From Saccharibacillus deserti (GTDB lineage: Bacteria > Bacillota > Bacilli > Paenibacillales > Paenibacillaceae), in the NCBI RefSeq assembly GCF_013618475.1, contig NZ_JABJVN010000001.1:868001-932000 (forward strand): a DNA stretch of 64,000 nucleotides, read 5' to 3'. Made by a program: the position numbers and the translations under genes. Numbering within the stretch: the stretch's first letter is position 1; every line of letters begins with the position of its first letter. The notes under the pieces are model-generated. The model saw only the letters and a list, made by a program, of their open reading frames with translations, was not told the DNA's origin and made no database searches. Below are positions 36,656 through 45,497 of this stretch, piece by piece.

Positions 36656-37900
36656 ATGACCACATACCGCGAAATTCAAGCCCCTTTGAGAACGATCATG
36701 ACGCCCGGACCGGTGGAAGCCGATCCGAGAGTGCTGCGGGCGATGACGACACCGATTCTGGGACAGTTCGATCCGGCTTTTACGCAAATGATGAACGAGA
36801 CGATGGATATGTTGCGGCAGACGTTCCAAACGAAGAATCAATGGGCGTTCCCGGTCGACGGCACTTCCCGTTCCGGCATCGAGGCGGTCCTCTGCAGTCT
36901 GATCGAACCGGGCGACAAAGTGCTGGTTCCGATCTTCGGCCGCTTCGGCCATCTGCTGACCGAGATCGCCGAGCGCAGCGGCGCGGAAGTCCATCTGATG
37001 GAATGCGCGTGGGGCGAAGTGTTCGATCAGCAGGCCGTCATCGACGAAGTGAAGCGGCTTCAGCCCAAGATCCTGGCCATCGTGCACGGGGAAACGTCGA
37101 CGGGCTGTATGCAGCCGCTGGACGCGATCGGTCCGGCCTGCCGCGAGCTGGGCGTGCTGACCGTGGTCGACGCCGTCGCTTCGATCGGCGGAGTACCGGT
37201 CAAGGTGGACGAATGGCAGCTGGACGCCGTTATCGGCGGGACGCAGAAGTGCATCTCCGTTCCGTCCGGCATGGCGCCGGTGACGTACAACGAACGCGTG
37301 GAACGGATTCTGGACAGCCGTAAAAGAGTCGAACGGGGCGTTGCCCAAGCCGGCGACCGCCGGGAAGTGGCGCATCCGATCCGCAGCAATTATTTTGATC
37401 TCAGCCAACTGCAGGATTATTGGGGACCGCGCCGCCTGAACCATCACACGGAAGCGACGTCGATGCTGTACGCGCTGCGCGAAGGACTGCGCCTTATTTT
37501 GGAAGAAGGACTGGAAGAACGGTTCGAACGCCACCGGCTGCATGAACGGGCGCTGATGGCCGGCCTGCGAGGCATGGGCCTGACGCTGTTTAACAACGTG
37601 GCGTGGAAGCTTCCGGTCGTCACGTGCATCCGTATTCCCGAAGGCGTCGACGGCGAATCGGTACGCGGCATGCTGCTGAAGCAGTTCGGTATCGAGATCG
37701 CCAGCTCGTTCGGCCCGCTGCACGGCCAGATCTGGCGGATCGGCACGATGGGCTACAGCTGCCGGCAGGAGAACGTACTGTTCGTACTGGCGGCGCTGGA
37801 AGCCGTATTGATCCGGCACCGAGCACCGATTACGGTCGGGCGCGGGGTGCAGGAGGCGTTGGATGTCTATGAGGGAGTGGCGGCGTCAGTGGTCGTCTAG
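36656..37900 (+). CDS. pucG: (S)-ureidoglycine-glyoxylate aminotransferase PucG
   Basis: A 414-residue class V PLP aminotransferase of the alanine-glyoxylate type. The cofactor lysine is in GGTQKCISVPSG, and GPVEADPRVL, TSTGC and VVDAVASIGG are typical. In B. subtilis PucG transfers the amino group of ureidoglycine to glyoxylate, giving oxalurate and glycine. Its position after allC supports that role over serine-pyruvate activity. ATG 36656 is preceded by GAGGAGG. The frame open further upstream overlaps allC and is not used. Confidence 0.9.
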   Translation: MTTYREIQAPLRTIMTPGPVEADPRVLRAMTTPILGQFDPAFTQMMNETMDMLRQTFQTKNQWAFPVDGTSRSGIEAVLCSLIEPGDKVLVPIFGRFGHLLTEIAERSGAEVHLMECAWGEVFDQQAVIDEVKRLQPKILAIVHGETSTGCMQPLDAIGPACRELGVLTVVDAVASIGGVPVKVDEWQLDAVIGGTQKCISVPSGMAPVTYNERVERILDSRKRVERGVAQAGDRREVAHPIRSNYFDLSQLQDYWGPRRLNHHTEATSMLYALREGLRLILEEGLEERFERHRLHERALMAGLRGMGLTLFNNVAWKLPVVTCIRIPEGVDGESVRGMLLKQFGIEIASSFGPLHGQIWRIGTMGYSCRQENVLFVLAALEAVLIRHRAPITVGRGVQEALDVYEGVAASVVV

Positions 37901-38393
37901 CAGAGTAGGAAATAGGGAGGGTGAGGAACGGGGCTGCGGGGGAATCCGTTTCGGTCGCTTCCTGTCTTTGAGAAATTTGATTATATGTAAATGGTGAGTT
38001 CTCAAAAACAGAGGCGAACGCTCCGCTTATGCTTCCGAAGTGCCTTTCTTCGAAAGGCTTTAGCTCCTACACGAGTTCCCCCTCCGCCCCCGAACATCCG
38101 TGCTTGGAGTTGGGTAAGGGAAAAGAGCAAGAGAAAGAGCAAAGATTAAGGCAACAAAGTCCTAAAAAGGTTAAGAGCAAAAACAGATATAAAGAAACAT
38201 AAAAAAGCAAAAGGATTGCGGATTTTTTGGGATCATGGTTGTTAAAGGAAGTTCGATTCAGTGTCGAAACGAATCCCCTTCGCAGCCTTGAGGCTTCCGT
38301 AACGAATAGGAACTTCACTAAACAACCAAGGATTCCGGAATTCTCCGGAATCCTTTTGCGTAAAACAAGCAAAAGAGGGACGGAAGGTGAAAC
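37901..38393. other. Intergenic region with hairpins and a purine-rich run
   Basis: No gene is recognised in these 493 bases. I see an AT-rich hairpin at 37962-38011 (arms CTGT..TTGAGAA and TTCTCAA..ACAG), a short hairpin GCCTTTC/GAAAGGC at 38042-38058 with only three T after it, a purine-rich stretch around 38111-38160, and a strong hairpin just before the permease listed separately. No purine riboswitch core was found. Confidence 0.5.
38328..38357 (+). terminator. Terminator or attenuator hairpin just upstream of the purine permease
   Basis: A perfect 12-base stem AAGGATTCCGGA/TCCGGAATCCTT with a 4-base loop is followed by a short T run. It ends 37 bases before the permease start, so it may end the pucG transcript or act as an attenuator. 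Confidence 0.6.
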
Positions 38394-39740
38394 ATGCGGC
38401 ATCAAATCGCGCTGCGGTCGGGGCTGGCGGGACTGCAGTGGTTGTTTTTCCTGTTTACGAATACGGTGGTCATTCCGATCACGGTGGGAGCGGCGTTCGG
38501 GCTGCCGCAGGGGAGAATTCAATTTCTGATCCAATGTTCGTTTGTGCTGACAGGGCTTGCCTGCGCGGTGCAGGCGTGGCTCGGGCATCGGAGATCGATT
38601 ATGGAAGGGCAGTCGGGGCTGTGGTGGGGCGTGATCTTGAGCCTGTGCGCCGCGGCGCCGTCGCTCGGCATCACGCTGCCGCAGTTGGGCGGAAGCCTGG
38701 CGGCCGGGATTCTCATCTCCGGCGTGCTGACCATCCTGATCGGCGTGTGCGGACTGGCGGCACCGCTGTCGCGGCTGTTCACGCCGGGCGTGATGGCGGT
38801 GTTTATGTTCTTGCTCGGCTGCCGGTTGAATACGATTTTTCTCGAAGGCATGCTGGGGATTTCGGCGGGAGATGCCCCGGATTCGGCACTGATCCGGCCC
38901 GGTATTTTCGGTCTGGCGGCGGCTGTCGCGCTGTTCGTGGCGGTGCTGTCGGTCAGAGCGAGGCCGGCGATTGCGCAGTATGCGCTGCTGATCGGCATTC
39001 TCGGCGGTTGGGCGCTGCATAGACTTCTGTTCGGTCCGCAAGCGCAGGCTGCGGAGAATCTGGAATGGGGATGGTTTCCGCTCGGGCAGCCGAACGGCGG
39101 GCTGGACGTCGGCGTGATCGCGATCGCGGTCATTGCGGGATTGATCAATGCGTCGAACACGTTCGGCGCCTTAAAAGGAACGGATCGTATTTATGAACGG
39201 GAAGCGGACAGCGGGCAGTATCGGCGTTCGTTTACGATCAGCGGGATTTTGGCGGTGTTTTCGGGACTGCTCGGCTTGGTGCCGTATGCGCCGTATGTCT
39301 CGTCTGTCGGATTTTTGCTGCAGACCCGAATTCGGGATAGACTTCCGTTTGTGCTCGGCGGGCTGCTGTTTGCCGTCATCGGGCTGATTCCGGCGGTGAG
39401 CGGGGTCTTGACGGCGCTTCCGCTGAGTATCGGAAGCGCCGTGCTGCTCGTTACTTATTTGCGGCTGCTCGGTTCGTCGCTGCAGTATTTCGGCCGGATC
39501 CGGATAGATCCGGCCAATCTGTACCGGACGGCAGCCCCGCTGTTTGTCGGCATTATTTTGATGGGGATGCCTTCGTCGTATTTCGCTTCGCTGCCGCCGC
39601 TATTGCGTCCGCTGCTCGGCAACGGGCTGCTGGTCGGCATCATCCTGGCGCTGCTGCTGGACCGGATGCGGTCGGGCGCACGGGAACCGGAACGGTCTGA
39701 AGCATACAGCGGCAACGAATCCAATACCAAGGAGGAATAA
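38394..39740 (+). CDS. Purine/uracil permease, NCS2 family
   Basis: A 448-residue membrane protein with 12-14 hydrophobic helices and NCS2 features (QWLFFLFTNTVVIPITVGAAFGL at the start, GLINASNTFGALKGTDRIY in the middle). NCS2 proteins import xanthine, uric acid or uracil by proton symport. The purine catabolic neighbours suggest xanthine or urate, but the substrate is inferred only from context. ATG 38394 has GGAAGGTG upstream. The amidase gene follows after 3 bases. Confidence 0.85.
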   Translation: MRHQIALRSGLAGLQWLFFLFTNTVVIPITVGAAFGLPQGRIQFLIQCSFVLTGLACAVQAWLGHRRSIMEGQSGLWWGVILSLCAAAPSLGITLPQLGGSLAAGILISGVLTILIGVCGLAAPLSRLFTPGVMAVFMFLLGCRLNTIFLEGMLGISAGDAPDSALIRPGIFGLAAAVALFVAVLSVRARPAIAQYALLIGILGGWALHRLLFGPQAQAAENLEWGWFPLGQPNGGLDVGVIAIAVIAGLINASNTFGALKGTDRIYEREADSGQYRRSFTISGILAVFSGLLGLVPYAPYVSSVGFLLQTRIRDRLPFVLGGLLFAVIGLIPAVSGVLTALPLSIGSAVLLVTYLRLLGSSLQYFGRIRIDPANLYRTAAPLFVGIILMGMPSSYFASLPPLLRPLLGNGLLVGIILALLLDRMRSGAREPERSEAYSGNESNTKEE

Positions 39741-39743
39741 GAG

Positions 39744-41018
39744 ATGAGCGAAACGGGAAAAAGACTCGAACATCAATCGAAAAAGACTGCAAAGCCGGCC
39801 TCGGCGTTCAATCGGACGGAAAAGGAATACGGCGGCGCGTTCGTCGATCGGCATGTCGAACGGGCGCCGACCGGAAGCGGCCCGCTGGACGGTCTGACTT
39901 TTGCGGTCAAAGACGTATTCGATGTCGAAGGCGTGACCAGCGGAGCCGGGAATCCCGATTGGCTGCGTACGCATGAACCGTCCGGCCGGACGGCTCCGGC
40001 CCTGCTTAAGCTGCTCGAAGGAGGCGCCCGGCTTCAGGGCACCACGCACACCGACGAGCTGATGTACAGCCTGAACGGTCAGAACTCGCATTACGGCACG
40101 CCGGTCAACCCGGCTGCGCCGGAGCGGATTCCGGGCGGTTCTTCCAGCGGTTCGGCCGTCGCGGCGGCGGCCGGGCTGGTCGATTTTGCCGTCGGCACGG
40201 ACACGGGCGGATCGGTACGCATTCCTTCGTCCTACTGCGGCTTGTACGGATTTCGGCCGACGCACGGCGCCGTGTCCGCAGAAGGCGTTATTCCGCTGGC
40301 GGCAAGCTTCGACACGGTCGGCTGGATGAGCCGCGATGTCTCCGTTTTGCGCCGGGTCGGTCAGGTCCTGCTCGGCGGCAACGGTGCACGCAGCGAACGA
40401 GCGCAGCCGTTTACCCGTTTTTTTGCCGCGGAAGAAGCATGGGCGCTGCCGGAATCTTCCGATCGCAGGAAGCTGCAGCAGCAGCTCTGCGTTAGCGAAG
40501 GATGGGAAAACGGGCGGATCGAAATCGCGCTTACGGCCGAAGGGGAATCGTTGGGCGACTGGTCGGCGGCTTTTCGCGTGCTGCAGGGGCTGGAGATTTG
40601 GGAGCAGCACGGGGCGTGGATCGAGCGCGAACGCCCGGCATTCGGTCCGGGAATCGCGGAACGTTTCCAATGGACGAGCACTTTGCGCGCAGGAGACAGC
40701 GGGGCGGAAGCCGAACGGCGTCGGCGCGTACGCGGCCAATTGATCGACCTGCTTGGCAGCGACGGGCTGCTGGCCGTGCCGACCGCACCGGGTCCCGCGC
40801 CGCTTCTTGGACTTGGAGGTCCGGAAGCGGAAGCCTACCGCGCCAAAACGATGCAGCTGTCCTGCATCGCGGGCCTGTCCGGACTGCCTCAGGTGACCGT
40901 TCCGGTGCTGCGCGAAGACGGGCTGCCGATCGGATTGTCATGGATCGGAGGCCCGGGCACCGACCTGCGGCTGCTGGACTGGATCGCGGAGCGATTCGGC
41001 GGGGAGGTAAGGCCGTGA
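39744..41018 (+). CDS. Amidase signature family enzyme
   Basis: A 424-residue amidase with the complete Lys-cisSer-Ser triad: Lys56 in FAVKDVFD, the PGGSSSGS loop (Ser133) and nucleophile Ser157 in TDTGGSVRIPSSYCG. The family hydrolyses many amides. Its place inside the allantoin cluster suggests a ureido or oxamate-type substrate, but none is proven. ATG 39744 follows AAGGAGG. The stop overlaps the FAH-family start (GTGA), so the two enzymes are probably made together. Confidence 0.88.
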   Translation: MSETGKRLEHQSKKTAKPASAFNRTEKEYGGAFVDRHVERAPTGSGPLDGLTFAVKDVFDVEGVTSGAGNPDWLRTHEPSGRTAPALLKLLEGGARLQGTTHTDELMYSLNGQNSHYGTPVNPAAPERIPGGSSSGSAVAAAAGLVDFAVGTDTGGSVRIPSSYCGLYGFRPTHGAVSAEGVIPLAASFDTVGWMSRDVSVLRRVGQVLLGGNGARSERAQPFTRFFAAEEAWALPESSDRRKLQQQLCVSEGWENGRIEIALTAEGESLGDWSAAFRVLQGLEIWEQHGAWIERERPAFGPGIAERFQWTSTLRAGDSGAEAERRRRVRGQLIDLLGSDGLLAVPTAPGPAPLLGLGGPEAEAYRAKTMQLSCIAGLSGLPQVTVPVLREDGLPIGLSWIGGPGTDLRLLDWIAERFGGEVRP

Positions 41019-41896
41019 GAATGGCGACGATTCGGTATGAAGGAAAGGAACAAGCGGCGCTGATAACCGAGGCCGGATTGCTTCCGCTTGCGGCAGTAAA
41101 CGAACGGGAGGGCACGGACTGGGAAACGGATCTGTGGAATCTGCTGCAGGCGGGCCGACTGGATTCGCTGCGGGATTGGTACGATCGAGGCGGAGCGCGG
41201 CGGCTGACAGCCCTGCCGAAGCTGGCCGAGCATGAAGTGACCTACGGTCCGCTGTATCGCCGGCCGGGCAAGATCATCGGGATCGGCATGAATTATCTGG
41301 CCAAAGCCATTGAACTGTCGGGGCGTCCGCCTGAAGACGAACCCGTCGTTTTTCTCAAACCGGACACGTCGCTGATCGGACCCGGCGAATATATCGAATG
41401 GCCTGCGGGAATCGGAGAAGTGACGGCGGAAGCGGAACTTGCGATCGTGATCGGCCGTCGCTGCCGCTCGGTCGGGGAAGCGGAAGCGCTGGAGTATGCG
41501 GCCGGCTATGCTTCTTCGCTCGACATGACGGCCAAAGAGATTCATGCGCGCAATCCGCGCTTCATGCAGCGGGCCAAAAGCTATGACACTTTCGCAAGCC
41601 TGGGCGCTTCGCTCGTAACGCCCGACGAGTATGAAGATTTGAATACGCTTGAAGTCGTTACACGACTCAACGGAGAGCCGGTACACCGGAATACGGTGGA
41701 CCGGATGATTTTTTCGCCGAGCTATCTGATTTCGTTCTTGTCAAAGATCATGACGTTGAATCCCGGCGATGTGATCCTGACAGGGACACCCGGTTCGGTC
41801 GTCATCGGTTACGGAGACGTGGCGGAGTGCGATATTTTTAAACAGGTAAGTCTGCGCAACCCGGTCATAGCTGACATGGAATACAAGCCGCTGTAG
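41015..41896 (+). CDS. Fumarylacetoacetate hydrolase (FAH) family protein
   Basis: A 293-residue protein with an N-terminal cap and an FAH catalytic domain (KIIGIGMNYLAKAIELS, EVTAEAELAIVIGRRC, DMTAKEIHARNPRF, ILTGTPGSVVIGYGD). The Mg-binding acidic residues appear intact. Relatives include acylpyruvases, oxaloacetate decarboxylases and proteins annotated as ureidoglycolate lyase; the substrate here is unknown. I start at GTG 41015, seven bases after GGGGAGG; ATG 41021 is the alternative. It overlaps the amidase stop by four bases. Confidence 0.85.
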   Translation: MRMATIRYEGKEQAALITEAGLLPLAAVNEREGTDWETDLWNLLQAGRLDSLRDWYDRGGARRLTALPKLAEHEVTYGPLYRRPGKIIGIGMNYLAKAIELSGRPPEDEPVVFLKPDTSLIGPGEYIEWPAGIGEVTAEAELAIVIGRRCRSVGEAEALEYAAGYASSLDMTAKEIHARNPRFMQRAKSYDTFASLGASLVTPDEYEDLNTLEVVTRLNGEPVHRNTVDRMIFSPSYLISFLSKIMTLNPGDVILTGTPGSVVIGYGDVAECDIFKQVSLRNPVIADMEYKPL

Positions 41897-41941
41897 CCGG
41901 GTTTTATCCTTCAAGGCATAAATAAACCGCTTACACCATGA

Positions 41942-41967
41942 CATCACACTTTGTGTGATGTTTTTTT
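41942..41967 (+). terminator. Rho-independent terminator after the FAH-family gene
   Basis: CATCACAC pairs perfectly with GTGTGATG across a 3-base loop, followed by seven T. Confidence 0.93.
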
Positions 41968-42133
41968 GTTTAATTTCAACAGCAAACCCTGCGATAATCT
42001 ACGTTTTTGTCAATGAATTGTGCGGGAGAGGTGATAAAATAAGAAATAAGAAATGAGAGTAAGAAAACATTACATAAACAAGTGACGTTATCTTACCGGA
42101 TTCAAAATCGTCTATAGAGGGAGCGTGCTAAGG

Positions 42134-43540
42134 ATGTCCACGAATTTGGCAGGTCGAGTGTTGGAGGAAACGCAGCTGCATGAAGAGATCGGGTTGGACG
42201 ACTCCCTGAAACCCAAACGGGAAAACGAAAGAACGGTCGGTCCGGTAGCGTACATGTTTATGTGGATCGGAGACGGCGTCAATCTGGGGAACATGACGCT
42301 TGGAGCAAGCTTGATCGCGGCGGGGATGGCAACGCTCAATGTGTTCCAGACTTTCGTGGCCGCGATCATCGCGATCGGCATTATTTCCGTCATCTTCGCG
42401 CTCAACGATCGCTTCGGTTATCGCACAGGCATCCCTTACGTGGTTCAGCTTCGCATGTCGTTTGGCATCAAAGGATCCGTGATTTCTTCGTTCCTGCGCG
42501 GCGTGCCCGCTATCGTCTGGTACGGCTTCCAGAGTTGGGTCGGGGCGACGGCGCTGAACGAGATCGTCAAAGTCCTCAGCGGCGGCGGGTTCGACAGCAT
42601 CCCGATCTGCTTCGTCATCTTGCAGGGGATCCAGATTGGACTGTCGCTTTACGGCTTTCATGCGATCAAGTGGGTGGAGACGCTCGCTTCGGTCGTCATC
42701 ATGCTGGCTCTCGTCTACGTGTTCGGGGTTCTGCTGAATTCGCACAGCGCGGCCATTGCCGATGTGTGGGTCAACACCGAAGGCACCTGGGGACTTCCGT
42801 TCTTCGCTTTTATCATGGTCTTCCTGGGCAACTACGCGGCGATCTTCCTGAGCGCGGCCGACTATTCCCGTGAGCTCAAGACGGGCATCAGCGACAAAAA
42901 GCGCGGCATGCTCTACTTCCTGCCGATCGTGGTCGCCTACGGTTTCGTTCTGACGATCGGAGCGATGATGGCGGCGGCGACAGGCATCTCGAATCCGGTC
43001 AAAGCGTTCGCGATTATCGTCGATAACCCGTATATCACCGTCGCGGTATCGGCCTTTATCGTCATCGGCGCGGTGGCTGTCAACATGGTCGCCAACATCG
43101 TGCCTCCGGCTTACGTCATCTCGCTCGTGACCAAGATGAAATACAAAGCTTCGGTTGTCGTAACCGGTCTGCTGGCGCTCTGTTCGTTCCCTTGGGTGCT
43201 CGTACAGGATTCTTCGGCGCAGGGGTTGAACACGTTCATTCTGATCTACTCGGCTTTCCTCGGTCCGATCGTCGCGATCCTGCTCGCGGACTACTACATT
43301 CTGCGTCGCCAGAAGGTCGATGCCATGGAGCTGTATCGGGAAAACGGAATCTTCGCGGGCTACAATCCGAGCGCGCTGCTCGCCATGGCGATCGGAGCGG
43401 GTGCGGCTTTCCTGCTGGTAGACATCGGCTGGGTCATCGGTTTTACGGCGGCGGGCGCGTCGTATCTGCTGCTGAGCAAATACGCTTTCAAAAGCTCTTC
43501 GTTCAAAAAAGGGACGATTTACGAGACTCCTTCCCATTGA
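42134..43540 (+). CDS. pucI: Allantoin permease PucI, NCS1 family
   Basis: A 468-residue NCS1 transporter with about 12 hydrophobic helices; the first helix motif MFMWIGDGVNLGNMTLGASL is typical. B. subtilis PucI imports allantoin, and the allantoinase gene follows here. ATG 42134 is used; a GTG at 42125 lies close to the ribosome site. A terminator upstream and an AT-rich 160-base gap imply a separate promoter. The opposite strand is open over nearly the full length, but that frame is an Asp/Arg-rich shadow. Confidence 0.88.
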   Translation: MSTNLAGRVLEETQLHEEIGLDDSLKPKRENERTVGPVAYMFMWIGDGVNLGNMTLGASLIAAGMATLNVFQTFVAAIIAIGIISVIFALNDRFGYRTGIPYVVQLRMSFGIKGSVISSFLRGVPAIVWYGFQSWVGATALNEIVKVLSGGGFDSIPICFVILQGIQIGLSLYGFHAIKWVETLASVVIMLALVYVFGVLLNSHSAAIADVWVNTEGTWGLPFFAFIMVFLGNYAAIFLSAADYSRELKTGISDKKRGMLYFLPIVVAYGFVLTIGAMMAAATGISNPVKAFAIIVDNPYITVAVSAFIVIGAVAVNMVANIVPPAYVISLVTKMKYKASVVVTGLLALCSFPWVLVQDSSAQGLNTFILIYSAFLGPIVAILLADYYILRRQKVDAMELYRENGIFAGYNPSALLAMAIGAGAAFLLVDIGWVIGFTAAGASYLLLSKYAFKSSSFKKGTIYETPSH

Positions 43541-43632
43541 TGGCCGATCGAAAAAACGAATAAAGATCGAACTCCGGGGCGCGGCGGGACGTATGCGCTT
43601 CGGACGGATCGATCCCTAAGGAGAGATGTACC

Positions 43633-45027
43633 ATGGAACGTTTGGACCTGATCGTTCGCGGCGGCAGCGTGGTGCTGCCGGGCAGCGTCACGAAAGCTGA
43701 TATCGGAATCAAAGACGGGAAAATTGTTGCAATCGACGAACAGCTGAAATTGGAAGCGGAACGGGAGTGGGACGCGTCCGGAAGGCATGTCCTGCCGGGG
43801 ATGATCGACGTACATGTCCACTTCAGCGAGCCGGGGCGCGAGCATTGGGAAGGGTTTACGACCGGTTCGGCCATGATGGCCGCCGGGGGCTGTACCACCT
43901 TTTTCGATATGCCGCTGAACGGTATTCCTTCAACCGTGACGGAAGAGGCGCTGCTGGACAAAGCCCGTCTCGGCAGCGAAAAATCGCTCGTCGATTTCGG
44001 CCTCTGGGGCGGACTGGTGCCGGGCAACGAAGACGATCTGCAGCCGCTGGCGGAATCGGGCGTGATCGGGTTCAAAGCGTTTCTGTCCACGACCGGCAAC
44101 AAGGAATTCGAAGCGGTGGACGATATGACGCTGCTGACCGGCATGAAAAAGATCGCGGCGCTCGGCAAGATTCTGGCCCTGCATTCGGAAAGCGCGGCGA
44201 TCACCAACTGGCTTAAGGAAGAAAAAGAAAAAGCCGGCCTGTTCGGCGCCGACGACTATCTGGAGACGCGTCCGATCATCGCCGAAGTCGAAGCGGTGGA
44301 GCGTGCGCTGTACTACTCGGAAATTACCGGCTGTGCGCTGCATTTCGTGCATATCAGCTCGGCCGCGGCCGTCGCGAAGATCGAAGCGGCCAAAGCCCGG
44401 GGCATGGACGTAAGCGTCGAGACGTGCGCGCATTACCTGCTGTTCAACCATGACGATCTGCGGGAAAAAGGAACGATCGCCAAATGCGCGCCTCCGCTGC
44501 GCGAAGCGGACGAGCAGCAGCGGCTGATCGCCCTGCTCGCGGACAATAAATTCGACATGCTGTCGTCGGACCATTCGCCTTGTCCGTACGACATGAAAGA
44601 TCCGAAAGACTTCAATCTGTTCCAGGCGTGGGGCGGGATCAGCGGCGGGCAGTTCACCCTGCTGTCGGCGCTGGAAACGGCGCTTGCGCAGAACATTCCG
44701 CTTACCCGGGTTGCCGCCTGGACCGCTTCCAATCCGGCCGCCCGCTTCGGCCTGTCGGATCGCAAAGGCGCGATCGCCGTCGGCCTCGATGCGGACCTTG
44801 CGATCGTCGATTTGAACGAAGCGTTCACCGTGACGGAAGACAATTATTACGCGAAGCATAAACAGACCCTCTACATGGGGCATACGTTCCCGTGCAGCGT
44901 CAGCGGAACAATCGTGCGCGGCGAGATCGTCGTCCGAGGCGGCGAAGTAACGGCGGCCCCGCCGACGGGAAGCTGGCAGAAGCCGGCGGGGCTCGGGGCT
45001 GCGGCGGAAGAACTGTCGGCGACGTAG
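43633..45027 (+). CDS. allB: Allantoinase
   Basis: A 464-residue amidohydrolase that opens the hydantoin ring of allantoin to give allantoate. Metal-site residues are present: DVHVHFSEPG, the carboxylated lysine in GFKAFLST, and histidines and Asp in LALHSESA, HFVHISSA and SSDHSPC. It follows pucI by 92 bases and feeds AllC. ATG 43633 is preceded by AAGGAGAG. It closes the purine cluster; no uricase, xanthine dehydrogenase or ureidoglycine aminohydrolase gene is in the window. Confidence 0.94.
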   Translation: MERLDLIVRGGSVVLPGSVTKADIGIKDGKIVAIDEQLKLEAEREWDASGRHVLPGMIDVHVHFSEPGREHWEGFTTGSAMMAAGGCTTFFDMPLNGIPSTVTEEALLDKARLGSEKSLVDFGLWGGLVPGNEDDLQPLAESGVIGFKAFLSTTGNKEFEAVDDMTLLTGMKKIAALGKILALHSESAAITNWLKEEKEKAGLFGADDYLETRPIIAEVEAVERALYYSEITGCALHFVHISSAAAVAKIEAAKARGMDVSVETCAHYLLFNHDDLREKGTIAKCAPPLREADEQQRLIALLADNKFDMLSSDHSPCPYDMKDPKDFNLFQAWGGISGGQFTLLSALETALAQNIPLTRVAAWTASNPAARFGLSDRKGAIAVGLDADLAIVDLNEAFTVTEDNYYAKHKQTLYMGHTFPCSVSGTIVRGEIVVRGGEVTAAPPTGSWQKPAGLGAAAEELSAT

Positions 45028-45114
45028 TCAATTCGGGTACGAAAAAAAGATACACCACTTCGAAGACCGGACAGCCTGCTTGACCAACGTTTGCAGTCTG
45101 CTTAATCTGCCCGA

Positions 45115-45153
45115 AAAACCGCTCTTTCGCCGCTTTGGCGAAAGAGCGGTTTT
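45115..45153. terminator. Bidirectional terminator after allB
   Basis: AAAACCGCTCTTTCGCC pairs with GGCGAAAGAGCGGTTTT across a 5-base loop, with A and T runs on each side. Confidence 0.93.
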
Positions 45154-45194
45154 GACGTGAGTTTTTTCCAGGGGAGCTGTCCGTCACCCCATTT

Positions 45195-45377
45195 TAACGA
45201 ATCCTGAATTCGTTAGACGGTGTTTGGAGGCAGTTTGAAAAACGTAACGAATCCTGCGATCGCTATTTGCTGTGTACGGGCGAACAAACGCAGCTTTTCA
45301 CCTGTTAGCGATATGAGGGTTCGTTAGAGTCGCAAAAGAGCTTAAAAAGCCGAAATAACGTGATAGCGATTCGTTAG
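45195..45377. repeat. Modular intergenic repeat built from TAACGAAT and ATCGCTA units
   Basis: TAACGAAT or its complement occurs as follows: 45195-45202 and 45208-45215 (a perfect inverted pair 5 bases apart), 45245-45252, a one-base variant near 45320, and 45369-45376. ATCGCTA or its complement accompanies the last three. The region lies in the 470-base gap between two convergent genes and has no ORF worth calling. I recall similar elements in Paenibacillus intergenic regions but cannot check. Confidence 0.7.
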
Positions 45378-45497
45378 CCTGTTTTTGATCGATTGGGATT
45401 GGGCGCTTCGGCTGCTATCCTCGCTCTAACCGTCTTCGCCAGCCCCGCGATTCCTGCCTACAGTGACACTCAGCGTGCTCCTCCTTCAACCCATCCC

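Noticed and set aside
37901-38393. Purine riboswitch before the NCS2 permease
   Set aside because: The conserved purine-aptamer loop motifs are absent; only generic hairpins are seen.
42128-43537. Minus-strand frame almost coextensive with pucI
   Set aside because: The plus strand encodes a clear NCS1 transporter; the reverse frame is an Asp/Arg/His-rich mirror without hydrophobic helices or a ribosome site.
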